This document shows, piece by piece, positions 26,603-35,532 of a stretch of DNA of 64,000 nt; position 1 is the stretch's first letter; every line of letters begins with the position of its first letter. The DNA lies in the NCBI GenBank assembly GCA_964448675.1, contig CAYUZU010000003.1, positions 186,001 to 250,000 of the forward strand, read 5' to 3'. The DNA comes from CAYUZU01 sp964448675. GTDB taxonomy: Bacteria; Planctomycetota; Phycisphaerae; UBA1845; Fen-1342. A program made the position numbers and the translations under genes. A model generated the notes under the pieces. That model was not told the DNA's origin. It searched no databases and saw only the letters and a list, made by a program, of their open reading frames with translations.

Positions 26603-27889
26603 TCAGGAAACGGCGGCGGCGGTCGCTACAACCGTGCCGCGACAGGTGCCGAAACCCACGCGATAGTCGCCGCCGTCACACCAGCCGCTGAGCGTCACCG
26701 CATCCCCGTCGGCCAGGAAGCACCGTTGCGTACCGTCCGGCAGCATCACGGGGCGCTCGCCGCGCCGGGCCAGTTCGAGCAGCGAGCCGGCGCTGTCGGG
26801 TTCGTCGCCGCTGATCGTGCCGGAAGCCAGCAGATCGCCGGTCTGCAGGTTGCATCCACCAATCGTGTGATGCGCGACCATCTGCTCGAACGACCAATGC
26901 AGGTGTCGCGCGTTGGTGCGACTGATCACGACGGGCCGGGCGGCCTGCGCCTCCTGCAGCGCGACCTCCAGCGTGATATCCAGCGCGGTCCGGGTCTTCT
27001 CCTGCAGGTACGCCGGCGGCGCGGGCGCCTGCAGCGGCGCCGTCCGGCGAAACGGCGCGAGCGCCGCGATCGGCACGACCCAGGGCGATACAGTCGTGGC
27101 GAAGTTCTTGCCGTTGAACGGCCCCAGCGGCTGGTACTCCCACTGCTGGATGTCGCGTGCGCTCCAGTCGTTGACGAGCACCAAGCCGAAAAGAAAGTTG
27201 CGTGCCCGCGTCACCGACACGGACCGCCCGAGCTCGTTGCCGCGGCCGACCAGCGCCCCCAGCTCCAGCTCGAAGTCGAGCTCCTGCGTCGGGCCGAAGA
27301 CCGGCCCCGGCGCACCGCGGCGCTGTCCCGCGGGCCGGTGGATCGCCGTGCCGCTGCGCACCAGCGAGCTGGCCCGGCCATGATACGCAATCGGCATGTG
27401 GTAGAAGTGCGGCGGCAGGGCCGCGTCGGGGCCGCGGAAGATCCGGCCGACGTTCTGTGCGTGCTGCGGGCAGCAGTAGAAATCGGTGTAGTTGCGGATG
27501 TCGCATGGCAGGCACAGCTCGACCTCGCTGCGCGGGCTGAGCACCAGGTCACGCAACGCCCCGTCGTCACGCAGCTCGGCGACGTCGCTGCGCAGCAGCC
27601 GGCTGATCGCCTCGCGCGCTTCGCGCCAGGCGGCGGGGCCGAGCGCCATGAAGGCATTCAGCGCCGGCTCGCGAAACACGCGCCGCCCGCGCAGCGCGGG
27701 TGTGTTCAGCAGCCCTCGCTCCTCCAGCACGGACAGATCGACCACCCAGTCGCCCAGCGCCACGCCCACCCGCGGCGGCGCGCCGGCGTCCGGGATGAAC
27801 ACACCGTAAGGCAGGTTCTGGATCGGGAAGTGGGACTCCGGCGCGACATCGAGGAAGGAGCGGAGCGAGGGATCGGTCGTGTCGTGCAT
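26603..27889 (-). CDS. fahA: Fumarylacetoacetase
   Basis: This hydrolase cleaves fumarylacetoacetate to fumarate and acetoacetate, the final step of tyrosine/phenylalanine degradation. The 428-residue product contains the N-terminal barrel (FPIQNLPYGVFIP, about 20), then FYCCPQHAQNVGRIFRG, FYHMPIAYHGRASSLV, LDFELELGALVGRGNELG, LVNDWSARDIQQWEYQPLGPFNGK and GDLLASGTISGDEP. These are signature parts of FAH. The ATG has AGGAGG 5 nt upstream. No other homogentisate gene is nearby. The PPIase gene 90 bp away runs the same way. Confidence 0.93.
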   Translation of the reverse strand: MHDTTDPSLRSFLDVAPESHFPIQNLPYGVFIPDAGAPPRVGVALGDWVVDLSVLEERGLLNTPALRGRRVFREPALNAFMALGPAAWREAREAISRLLRSDVAELRDDGALRDLVLSPRSEVELCLPCDIRNYTDFYCCPQHAQNVGRIFRGPDAALPPHFYHMPIAYHGRASSLVRSGTAIHRPAGQRRGAPGPVFGPTQELDFELELGALVGRGNELGRSVSVTRARNFLFGLVLVNDWSARDIQQWEYQPLGPFNGKNFATTVSPWVVPIAALAPFRRTAPLQAPAPPAYLQEKTRTALDITLEVALQEAQAARPVVISRTNARHLHWSFEQMVAHHTIGGCNLQTGDLLASGTISGDEPDSAGSLLELARRGERPVMLPDGTQRCFLADGDAVTLSGWCDGGDYRVGFGTCRGTVVATAAAVS

Positions 27890-27978
27890 ACGCGCCTCCT
27901 TGCTGACGGCACGACGCGAGGATAACCGACACCGTCGCTCCGAACCACCCTCGTCGGTCGGTTCGCGCGCGGGCCGCG

Positions 27979-29151
27979 TCAGGAACCGGGCTGTGTGCTG
28001 GGCGCGGCCTTGGACTGGCGGCGCTGCATGATCGGCTGCGGCGGCTTGGGCTCCTTGCCGGGCGGATACTCGATCTTGGCCTGTTCCTTGAGCTTGTCGA
28101 TGTAGGCGCGCAACTGCTCGCGGATCTTCTCCTGCTGCACGACCTCGCGCACCTCTTCCTCGATCTCCGCCAGCGGCGTCGTCTTGCCTTCCTTGCGTTC
28201 GGTCACCTTGATGATGTGATAGCCGAACTGCGTCTCGACGACGTCGCTGACCTCGCCGACCTTCAGGTCGAACGCCGCCTTGGCGAACGGCTCGACCATC
28301 TTGCCCTGGCGCGGGAAGAAGCCCAGATCGCCGCCCTTCGCGCTCGACGGGCACGAAGAATGCTCGCGGGCCAGCTCGGCGAAGTCGACGTCGGCCTGCT
28401 TGGCCTGCTTGGCGAGCTCTTCGGCCTGCTTGCGGGCCTCGGCCTTCTCCTGTTCGGACAGCTCGCGCGTGCCCAGCAGGATGTGGCTGGCCCGCACCTC
28501 GGTCTCCTGCGAGTAGCGCTCGTCCTGGTTCGCCTTGTAGTACGCCTCGACGTCGGCTTCGGCGACCTTGACCTTGTCCGGGAAGAGCTTCTCCATCAGC
28601 TTGGCGTGCAGGTAACGGTTACGCACCAGCGGGTCGGAAACCTGCGCATCGATGAGCTCGTCGACCGTCATGTTACGCTGCGCCTTGATCTGCTGCTCGA
28701 AGAACTCGCGCGAAACGCCGGTCTGCTCGAGGTAGCGCTCGATGTCCTCTTCCACGCCGGCGCGCAGCTCCTCGTCCGAAACCTCGATCTCCTCGGCTTC
28801 GACCTTGGGCGCCAGCAGCGCGTTCTCGACAAACGTCTTCACGACCTGGTCGCGGAAGTGCGGCCACATCATGTCGATCTGCTGCTGGTTCATGCCCCGG
28901 GCTTCCATCGAGGCCTGGAACAGCCCGCGAACCTCGCCTTCGCTGATCACCTTGCCGTTGACCCGCACCGCGACGTCCGTCTCGGCCGCGCCGGCGGGCC
29001 TGGTCGTCGCCGTCCCGGGGGGCTGGGTGCCGGTCGACAGCTGCGGGGCCGTCTTCCCCTCCCGCTTCACCTCGTCGTCCTGGGCCAGCCCCTCTGCCGA
29101 CCAGGTGCCCACGAGCAAGACCATCGCTCCAATCGCGAATCGCTGCATCAT
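27979..29151 (-). CDS. SurA-like periplasmic peptidyl-prolyl isomerase
   Basis: The ATG at 29151 follows AAAGG; the protein starts MMQRFAIGAMVLLVGTWSAEGLAQ, a signal peptide. A SurA_N-type chaperone region (VNGKVISEGEVRGLFQASMEARG, about 60-200) precedes one parvulin domain (about 218-310): RASHILLG, FAELAREHSSCPSSAKGGDLGFF, GEVSDVVETQFGYHIIKV. That GGDLG motif is typical of PPIC rotamases. The tail is Pro/Gln-rich. It is 390 residues, close to SurA but with one instead of two rotamase domains. The likely role is outer-membrane or secreted protein folding. Confidence 0.9.
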   Translation of the reverse strand: MMQRFAIGAMVLLVGTWSAEGLAQDDEVKREGKTAPQLSTGTQPPGTATTRPAGAAETDVAVRVNGKVISEGEVRGLFQASMEARGMNQQQIDMMWPHFRDQVVKTFVENALLAPKVEAEEIEVSDEELRAGVEEDIERYLEQTGVSREFFEQQIKAQRNMTVDELIDAQVSDPLVRNRYLHAKLMEKLFPDKVKVAEADVEAYYKANQDERYSQETEVRASHILLGTRELSEQEKAEARKQAEELAKQAKQADVDFAELAREHSSCPSSAKGGDLGFFPRQGKMVEPFAKAAFDLKVGEVSDVVETQFGYHIIKVTERKEGKTTPLAEIEEEVREVVQQEKIREQLRAYIDKLKEQAKIEYPPGKEPKPPQPIMQRRQSKAAPSTQPGS

Positions 29152-29376
29152 CAAACTGCCTTTCCGTCTCTGAGTGTAATCAAGTCGTGCATCGGCCCCG
29201 GACGTTCGAGGCGATTGCTCAGCCGCGCGGCGGCGCCGTCCGCCGGGCCACCGTGCCCCCACCCACAGGCGCCAAAGCCAGCCGCACCGGCTGGACCGGC
29301 GCAGACCGACTCCTCCGCGGGCTCGGCCGCCCTGACAGTGTACCGGCTATCCTGCATCAGGTTGCGGGAAAATCGG

Positions 29377-30081
29377 CTACGCTTGGGCCATAACGGCCCG
29401 TTCAGCCTCGAGCATCAGCCGCAGGGCTTCCCGGGCATCGAGCGCTTCGCGCAAGTCACTTGGCAGGCGCGAGTTAAACATCATCGACAAACGTGCGAGC
29501 ATGCCCAGGTGCTCGCGCTCGTCCTGCGCGCAGACAAGAACAAACAAGTCCGTCAGCCGCCCGTCCGGCGCGTTGAACGGCACCCCCTTCGGCACCCGCG
29601 CCAGGCAGATGAGCGACTCGGCGGTGGCGTATTCCAGCGGACGGCGCGGATGCGGCAGGGCAAAGCCGCCGGGCAGCGCCGTCGAGCCAAGCTCTTCGCG
29701 CGCCAGCAGCGCCTCGGTGATCTCCGCGTTGTCGTAGACCAGGCCGGTGCGCTCGGCGACCTTGACGAGCTCGCGGATCACCGAGTCGCGCGTCTTGGCG
29801 GGCAGGTTCATCTCCACGCCTTCGCTGGCCAGGTAGGACTCGATGATGTGCTCGTCCTCGTCGTCGCCGCGCATGGCGCGATCGAGGTTGCGGATGTCCT
29901 TCTCGTCGAAGGTGTGCAGCTCCTGCTGGAGCCACTCGAGCATCGTCGCGCGGTTGAAGCGCCACTCACCCCCGACCATTTGCCCCGGCAGACGCCCCTT
30001 CTCAGCCCACTTGCGCACGACGCGCGCATCCATCCCGATGTGTCGGGCGAGCTCGGGCAGAGACATGTTCCGATAAGGCAT
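29377..30081 (-). CDS. PTS EIIA domain fused to an N-terminal excisionase-like HTH
   Basis: Residues 5-60 (SLPELARHIGMDARVVRKWAEKGRLPGQMVGGEWRFNRATMLEWLQQEL) look like the MerR/excisionase DNA-binding fold. Residues 85-230 form a type-2 (PtsN/fructose-like) EIIA domain, with the phospho-histidine at H144 in GGFALPHPRRP and LVCAQDEREHLGMLARL after it. The fusion suggests a regulator whose DNA binding depends on phosphotransfer. No EIIB or EIIC gene is nearby. The gene could instead encode a nitrogen-type PTS regulator. No membrane segment is present. Confidence 0.85.
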   Translation of the reverse strand: MPYRNMSLPELARHIGMDARVVRKWAEKGRLPGQMVGGEWRFNRATMLEWLQQELHTFDEKDIRNLDRAMRGDDEDEHIIESYLASEGVEMNLPAKTRDSVIRELVKVAERTGLVYDNAEITEALLAREELGSTALPGGFALPHPRRPLEYATAESLICLARVPKGVPFNAPDGRLTDLFVLVCAQDEREHLGMLARLSMMFNSRLPSDLREALDAREALRLMLEAERAVMAQA

Positions 30082-30174
30082 GACGGGCGTCCACTGGTTT
30101 CATCCACATTCAGATCGGCGTGAGCGGCCCGGCCATTCTGAATAATGCGAGCCGCGCATCACTGCCGTAGCCCT

Positions 30175-30180
30175 ATTATA
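30175..30180 (-). promoter_or_regulatory. Possible -10 element for the HTH-EIIA gene
   Basis: ATTATA on the plus strand gives TATAAT on the minus strand, 94 bp before the start codon at 30081. The -35 region is weak (TTGCGC with a 19-bp spacer), so this is only a candidate. Confidence 0.35.
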
Positions 30181-30225
30181 CACAGTGCCCCCGCCGCTCG
30201 CGCAAACGCTTTCGGGCGGCCCGCC

Positions 30226-30990
30226 TCAGAGCCGCCCCAGTTTGCGCAGGAAATCGGCCGATTCGGCAATCCGCTCGCAGACCAGCTGCTCGGTCTTCTT
30301 CTCGCCTTCGATTCCCTCGACCTCAAGCGTGCACGGTCCGGCAAAGCCCGCCTCGTCCAGCAGCCGAAAGACGCGGTCGAACGGCACGATTCCCCGCCCC
30401 AGGGCCGGGAAATGCCAGTGCCGGTAGCCGCCGTCGGTGTCCTTGAGATGCACCGCCGCGACGTACGGGGCGACATCGCGCAGCTCGCGCAGTACGTCGG
30501 CCTCCTGGTTGTAGAAATAGATGTTGGCGGTATCGAAGTTCACCCGTACGTTGGGATGGTCAACCCCCTTCATCGTCGCCAGCGCCACCTGGGCGTTGGT
30601 GACCAGGTCCGGATGGGTCTCCATCACCACCGTCACGTCGTGCCGCGCCGCCACTTCGCCCACCTGGCGCAGCCGCTGGTAGACGACGTCGCGCGGCGTC
30701 TCGCCGCCCTGGCACGACACGAACAGGATCCTGGTACCGAAGGCGGCGAGCGCGGGCATCTGGGATTCGACCTGCTGCGCGACATCCTCCCGCTGCACGT
30801 CGCACTCTCCGTGCAGCGTGCTGGCGGTCAGGCCGTGTGCCGCGAGCTTGGCCCGCGTGGTCTCGATCTGCTCGGCAGGCGGGACCGGGATTTCGACGTG
30901 GCGAATGCCGACGGTGGGCAGGTGCTCGCAGGCGCGCTCTTCGAACGGCGCGTAGCTGGCCGCGCGGCATGCAATGATGCTCGTGGACAT
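30226..30990 (-). CDS. Sugar phosphate isomerase/epimerase family (TIM barrel)
   Basis: The 254-residue product fits the xylose isomerase-like TIM-barrel family (AP_endonuc_2 superfamily): GIRHVEIPVPP near residue 29, TASTLHGECDV, VSCQGGE, VMETHPDLVTN, VNFDTANIYF and VAAVHLKDTDG, followed by GIVPFDRVF and CTLEVEG. Metal-ligand positions (E in METH, D in NFDTAN, H in HLKD, E near the end) are present. The exact substrate cannot be told; many members act on sugars or inositol. It is separate from the regulator upstream (30081). Confidence 0.85.
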   Translation of the reverse strand: MSTSIIACRAASYAPFEERACEHLPTVGIRHVEIPVPPAEQIETTRAKLAAHGLTASTLHGECDVQREDVAQQVESQMPALAAFGTRILFVSCQGGETPRDVVYQRLRQVGEVAARHDVTVVMETHPDLVTNAQVALATMKGVDHPNVRVNFDTANIYFYNQEADVLRELRDVAPYVAAVHLKDTDGGYRHWHFPALGRGIVPFDRVFRLLDEAGFAGPCTLEVEGIEGEKKTEQLVCERIAESADFLRKLGRL

Positions 30991-31040
30991 GGCGTTCGTC
31001 CTCTCGGGGGTTTCTCAGCCGCCCCGCATTGGTGTCCGAA

Positions 31041-31202
31041 TCAGTCCATCACGCGGGTGACCAGGTACAGCACGCCGCCCGCGGTGATGCTCGAAGCGAG
31101 CGTCGATACGTAGAGCGCTGTCTCGGTGCAGCCGGGGGCCTGGAGCAGAACGGCACCGCTCGCGACGGCGAGCATGACTCTTTTCCAGTTCAAGTTGCGC
31201 AT
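31041..31202 (-). CDS. Small lipoprotein-like peptide (53 aa)
   Basis: The 53-residue product MRNLNWKRVMLAVASGAVLLQAPGCTETALYV... has a basic head, hydrophobic segment and LQAPGC, a possible lipobox, then a second hydrophobic stretch (STLASSITAGGVLYLVTRV). GGAG lies very near the ATG (2 nt), which is tight. The start chosen gives the best signal peptide; the frame extends to 31241. Small proteins of this shape occur near secreted-protein genes in Planctomycetes, but function is unknown. It is divergent from the thioredoxin-like gene. Confidence 0.55.
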   Translation of the reverse strand: MRNLNWKRVMLAVASGAVLLQAPGCTETALYVSTLASSITAGGVLYLVTRVMD

Positions 31203-31414
31203 GGCTCCTACACTCTCTTGTGACAGATGGCGTGGGCGCACCGCCGCGACCGCACACCGGCCGGGGTCGGCGACCCATCGCGAGCAACTATCGCCACGAG
31301 GTCGCGGCGCGTCAACTCGGACGCTGGCCGTCGCGCCGGATTCTGCTTGTATTGGGTCCCGGTTTTGTTGATCATGGGGGTTTACGACGAATTCGCGGCT
31401 TCAAGCCAGAGGTG

Positions 31415-32653
31415 ATGATGAGGCGTTTTCTCCGTCGCTCGATCGCAGTTGCGTTGCTGGTTCCGTTGCTGTGGCAACCCGCCGCCGACGCGGCCGACGC
31501 CGATCCCCAGACCATCCTGAAGCAGGCCGCCGCCGCCATGCGCGACGTCAAGGCGGTCCGCTATCACACGACCGTTGGCGCCGAGGGTCCCATGGCCCGG
31601 GCCTTCCCCCCCATTACGGGCGTCGCGACCATCGCCAAGCCGACCGAGGGTGACCTGCCGCGCCTGCGCCTGGCCGCCCAGGTGAAAACGACGAGCCCGG
31701 GCCGCACGCGCGTATCGCAACTTGACGTGGCCCACGACGGGGACCAGGTCGTCATCACCGACCACGGTGCCAAGATCGTCATGCGCCGCGAGATGCCGGC
31801 GGGCGAGAACCTGCTGACGCGTTTCCTGCTGGTGACGGTGCACGAATTCGGCGTGCCCAAGCCCTTGCAGCAGGAGCTCACATCGAACGCCGCCACCTAC
31901 GTCGGCGAAGAGACCATCAACGACACGCTCTGTGACGCCGTCGAGGTGGCCCTCGGCGGCGACCGCGGCACCGTCCGCTGGCATTTCGCCAAGGACGACC
32001 GCCTGCCGCGCCGCGTCCGGCGTACCCTCCCGCACCCGCGCGGCGATTCGCACCTGACGATTTCGGTCGACAAGCTCGACACCGACCCCCAGCTGGCCAA
32101 GGACACGTTCGAGCCCAGGATGCCCGAAGGGTTCGCCCATGTCGGGGCTGATGGCCTGCTCGCCGTCGGCAGCCCGGCGCCGGACTGGACCCTCAAGAAC
32201 GGCAAGGGCGAGGAGGTCTCGCTGAAGAAGCTGCGCGGCAACGTCGTGGTGCTGGACTTCTGGGCGACGTGGTGCCGGCCGTGCGTGATGGCCATGCCCA
32301 AGCTCCAGAAGCTGTACAAGCACTACGAGGACAAGCCGGTCAAGGTCTTCGGCGTCAACTGCCGCGAGCGGCAGGTGTCGGCGGCGCAGGCCGTGAAGTT
32401 CGCCCGCCAGAAGAACGTCGAGTACCCGATCCTGGTAGAGGGGGACGAGGTCGCGAGCGCCTACCGCGTGCGCGGCATCCCGACATTCTACGTAATCGAC
32501 CCCGCGGGCAAGGTCGCCATGGCGTTCGCCGGCCTGCCGCAATCGGAGAAACCGATCATCGACACGATCGATAAGCTCCTGGCGCAGGCGGACAAGGACG
32601 CCGGGGGGACAAGCAAGTCCGCCAAGGCCCCCGCGCCAAGCGCCGGCGGCTGA
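31415..32653 (+). CDS. Exported thioredoxin-like (TlpA/redoxin) protein with N-terminal DUF2092-like domain
   Basis: The 412-residue protein has a signal peptide (MMRRFLRRSIAVALLVPLLW, cut near ADAAD). Residues 30-235 resemble DUF2092 or a LolA-like beta domain (QAAAAMRDVKAVRYHTTVGAEG). The C-terminal 160 residues form a TlpA-type thioredoxin: VGSPAPDWTLKNGKGEEVSLKKLRG, then W286-C-R-P-C290, and IPTFYVIDPAGKV with the cis-Pro. Two ATGs (31415, 31418) follow AGAGG. It probably acts on disulfides outside the cytoplasm; the fusion with a lipid-binding-like domain is seen in other Planctomycetes. Confidence 0.88.
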   Translation: MMRRFLRRSIAVALLVPLLWQPAADAADADPQTILKQAAAAMRDVKAVRYHTTVGAEGPMARAFPPITGVATIAKPTEGDLPRLRLAAQVKTTSPGRTRVSQLDVAHDGDQVVITDHGAKIVMRREMPAGENLLTRFLLVTVHEFGVPKPLQQELTSNAATYVGEETINDTLCDAVEVALGGDRGTVRWHFAKDDRLPRRVRRTLPHPRGDSHLTISVDKLDTDPQLAKDTFEPRMPEGFAHVGADGLLAVGSPAPDWTLKNGKGEEVSLKKLRGNVVVLDFWATWCRPCVMAMPKLQKLYKHYEDKPVKVFGVNCRERQVSAAQAVKFARQKNVEYPILVEGDEVASAYRVRGIPTFYVIDPAGKVAMAFAGLPQSEKPIIDTIDKLLAQADKDAGGTSKSAKAPAPSAGG

Positions 32654-32694
32654 CGGACGGCGCCCAGCCACGACCAGGGCCACGGCCCGCCGGT

Positions 32695-34077
32695 TCAGTT
32701 CAGCAACGCGTCAACCTGCGCGTACTTGTCGGCAAACGCCTGGCGCCACTCCGCGATCAGCGCCTGGGCCTCGGGCGAATCGAGGTCGGCGACGGTCTCG
32801 CTGTGCTCCAGCGCCTGGACCGCATCAAACGGCGGTGCCGTCAACGCCGCCAGCGCCTCGGCCGGCATCCCCGCATCGATGATCCGCCGCCACAATTGCT
32901 GCAGGCGAATGTGGTTCTCCGCGCCGCAGGCTGCGTCCACCAGTGCCTTGACCAGGTGGCCGAGCTGCGCGGTGCGCTCCGGATCCACCTCCATCCCGAA
33001 CGGCTCGGCGACCGGGTTGTGATCGACGGCGAGGTGATCGGCCTGCTTCTCGTATACCGCCGGCAGGATCGGGTAGTGATACAGCGTTGTCCCGTGTGGT
33101 GAGCGGTGCTCGCGATGAACGCCCCACAGCGCCTGCCCTTCTTCGGACAGCACGTAGCGGATGAAGTCCTGCGCCAGCCCGTACTCCTTACCGGTGGTCA
33201 CGATGCTGATGATGTCCGGCGTCACCGCCGTCGCCCCGGGCGGATCGACGTAGCGCAGCCGGCCGTCGTTGCGGGCCGCGATCGACTTGCCGTCGAAGTT
33301 CACCGCGAAGGTCGCCAGGGCGGCGCCCGCCTCCACCTGCCGCAGGGCATCCCGGCTGCGGGCATTGAGCGCGCGCGTGTTGCCCAGGATGCGCATCAGC
33401 GTGCCCCAGCCCTTCTCCCAGCCGGCGTGCTCGAGGATCAGCACCATGCACTCCTGGTGACTGCCGCTGCCCCGCGGGTGCGCCACCGAAACCCAGCTGT
33501 AGAAACGCGGGTCGGCCAGGTCGGCCCAGGTCTCCGGCGGAGCGATGCCGCGCCGCTGGCAGGCCTGCTCGTGATAGAGAATGCCGAAGCTGCTCAGGCC
33601 GGTCGCGATCCAGTGGGCCTCCGGGTCGTGCGTGGGCACGCCGTGGACGCGCTCCGGCAACTCCGCGATCAGGTCATCCAGGTTCGCCGGCGCCGTCAGG
33701 TCGGCCTTGGCCAGCCGGACGTGGTCGCCGATGCCCCCGCCGAACATCAGATCCGGCGCGTCGGCCCGGCGTCCCTCGCGGCCGGCATTGGCGTAGTCCT
33801 GAATGTAGTCGACGCACTGGGGCGTGCCGCGGTAGATCCACTGCACGTGGACCGGGCCGTCGCGGTTGACCAGGTGCCAGGTCGTGAACCCGGCCGCGAA
33901 CGTCTCGCGGATGTCCTCGCTGTGCGGCGTGATGATCACCAGTTTCTGAAGGGCTTTGACCGGCGTCGTGCGGGCCGGACCCGGGTCGCGCTCGCACCCC
34001 GCCAGGACAATGCCCGCCACGCACGCACCCAGCAACGCCCAACGCAGCAACGAACACGGCTTCGCCGAGGTTTTCAT
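32695..34077 (-). CDS. ABC-type solute-binding lipoprotein
   Basis: The ATG has GGGAGAA upstream. The N-terminus ends LAGCERD, a lipobox. The mature part is a family 1/iron-type binding protein: KLVIITPHSEDIRETFAAGF, DLMFGGGIGDHVRL, LSSFGILYHEQACQRRGI and PETWADLADPRFYSWVSVAHPRGSGSHQECMVLILE. The 460 residues are somewhat long for this family. The usual permease and ATPase genes are not adjacent. Substrates of this class include iron, spermidine, thiamin and phosphonates; which one cannot be read from the sequence. Confidence 0.85.
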   Translation of the reverse strand: MKTSAKPCSLLRWALLGACVAGIVLAGCERDPGPARTTPVKALQKLVIITPHSEDIRETFAAGFTTWHLVNRDGPVHVQWIYRGTPQCVDYIQDYANAGREGRRADAPDLMFGGGIGDHVRLAKADLTAPANLDDLIAELPERVHGVPTHDPEAHWIATGLSSFGILYHEQACQRRGIAPPETWADLADPRFYSWVSVAHPRGSGSHQECMVLILEHAGWEKGWGTLMRILGNTRALNARSRDALRQVEAGAALATFAVNFDGKSIAARNDGRLRYVDPPGATAVTPDIISIVTTGKEYGLAQDFIRYVLSEEGQALWGVHREHRSPHGTTLYHYPILPAVYEKQADHLAVDHNPVAEPFGMEVDPERTAQLGHLVKALVDAACGAENHIRLQQLWRRIIDAGMPAEALAALTAPPFDAVQALEHSETVADLDSPEAQALIAEWRQAFADKYAQVDALLN

Positions 34078-34240
34078 CGTCGTTCTCCCGAGGCTCTCAC
34101 ACGGCTGAAACACCGACTCGGTACGCCACTTGAAAGGGGGCGCCAACCCTCTCCCGCCCGAATCCGGATAAATATCCTGTCATTTGGTTAAGGATGTGTT
34201 AACGCCGGGAGCCGAGGCCGCTGCCGACCAGCCGCGGGTG

Positions 34241-34270
34241 TTGACGCCGCCGCCCGCCCGGCGGTATAGT
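34241..34270 (+). promoter_or_regulatory. Promoter candidate for tRNA-Gln and the glmU-prs operon
   Basis: TTGACG at 34241-34246 and TATAGT at 34265-34270 are 18 bp apart. A perfect 8-bp hairpin (GTTCCGGC 34276-34283 with GCCGGAAC 34294-34301) follows immediately, at the expected transcript 5' end. The tRNA begins about 185 bp later. The sequence between them has no visible gene. Confidence 0.55.
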
Positions 34271-34459
34271 ACCCTGTTCCGGCTTTCGTCGCGGCCGGAA
34301 CCGTTGATTGCCCGCTCGCACGGGGCGCGTGGCCAGCGAGCCACAGTGGGACGCCTGACACACGGCAGGCGACTCAGGCCTCCGGGCGGGTCCACAACCG
34401 TGCCCTCGTAAGCGCAGCGACGATCGGGCGTCGGGCGCCGGTATTTCCGACCGACCCGT

Positions 34460-34531
34460 TACCCGGTGGTGTAATCGGTAACACACCAGGTTTTGGTCCT
34501 GGCATTCCTGGTTCGAGTCCAGGCCGGGTAG
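34460..34531 (+). tRNA. tRNA-Gln (anticodon TTG)
   Basis: The acceptor strands TACCCGG (34460-34466) and CCGGGTA (34524-34530) pair perfectly. The anticodon stem CCAGG/CCTGG encloses a TTTTGGT loop with anticodon TTG (CAA codon, Gln). The T arm is CCTGG-TTCGAGT-CCAGG. CCA is not encoded. It begins the housekeeping block and ends 33 bp before glmU, and may share its transcript. Confidence 0.95.
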
Positions 34532-34563
34532 CTTTTGGTCTGCTGACTACGCAGGAGAAGCAG

Positions 34564-35532
34564 GTGGAAAATCCGCGGGTTGCCGCCGTCATCCTCGCTG
34601 CCGGCAAGGGCACGCGGCTCAAGAGCGAGCTGCCGAAGGTCCTGCACGAGATCTGCGACCGGCCCATGCTGGCCTACGTGTTCGATGCCTGCCGAGCTGC
34701 CGGCGTCGCGCACTGCATCAGCGTCGTCGGCCACGGCCGCGACCTGGTCAAGGCCGCCTTCGCGGATGACGCTGACTTGACCTGGGTCGTGCAGGAACCC
34801 CAACTCGGCACCGGCCACGCCGTCATGGTCAGCCGCGCGGCGTTCCAGGATTACGACCACGTGCTGATTCTCTGCGGCGACGGACCGCTGATCCGTGCGG
34901 AGACGATTCAGCAGTTGCTGGCCCGGCACATCGAGCAAGGGCACGCCGCCACGCTGGCGACCGCCGAGCTGGACGAACCCGCCGGTTACGGGCGGATCGA
35001 TCGCGACGCCGACGGCCGTTTTCGCGGCATTGTCGAGCACCATGATTGCACCGCGGCGCAGCTGCAGATCCGCGAGGTCAACCCGAGCTACTACTGTTTC
35101 CGGGTGGCGGACCTGCTGCCGACGCTCGAGCGGCTCGAGCCGCACCCGCCCAAGAACGAGTACTACATCACCGACTGCCTGACGGACCTGCTCGGCCAGG
35201 GCAGGAAGCTCGACACGATCACGGCCGTCCGGCCGGAAGACATCTACAGCATCAACTCGCGCAGGCAATTGGCGCTGGTCAACGACGTCATGCGGCGGCG
35301 GATTCTCGACCGGCTGATGGACGAGGGCGTCACGGTCGTCGATCCGGCGACCACCTGGATCGATGCGCGGGCGACGATCGGTCCGGACACGACGATACAC
35401 CCGTTCGTGCACATTCGCGGCGCGGCGCGGATCGGGCGCAACTGCTCGGTCGGCCCGTTCGCGTACCTGGAAGGCGCGATCGAGGTGGCCGACGGCACCG
35501 CGGTCGACCCGGGCCTGGGAGGTGGTCGATGA
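34564..35532 (+). CDS. glmU: UDP-N-acetylglucosamine pyrophosphorylase domain (GlmU N-terminal half)
   Basis: GlmU makes UDP-GlcNAc in two steps. This 322-residue protein starts at GTG (GGAG upstream) and has the uridylyltransferase half: AAVILAAGKGTRLKSELPKVLH, VVQEPQLGTGHAV, LILCGDGPL, AGYGRI and VNPSYYCF. About 50 residues of the left-handed beta-helix follow (VDPATTWIDARATIGPDTTIHP), and then it stops. Normal GlmU is about 450 residues; the acetyltransferase active site is absent here. The stop overlaps the prs ATG (ATGA). Either acetylation is done by another protein or this enzyme acts on a different sugar phosphate. Confidence 0.88.
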   Translation: MENPRVAAVILAAGKGTRLKSELPKVLHEICDRPMLAYVFDACRAAGVAHCISVVGHGRDLVKAAFADDADLTWVVQEPQLGTGHAVMVSRAAFQDYDHVLILCGDGPLIRAETIQQLLARHIEQGHAATLATAELDEPAGYGRIDRDADGRFRGIVEHHDCTAAQLQIREVNPSYYCFRVADLLPTLERLEPHPPKNEYYITDCLTDLLGQGRKLDTITAVRPEDIYSINSRRQLALVNDVMRRRILDRLMDEGVTVVDPATTWIDARATIGPDTTIHPFVHIRGAARIGRNCSVGPFAYLEGAIEVADGTAVDPGLGGGR

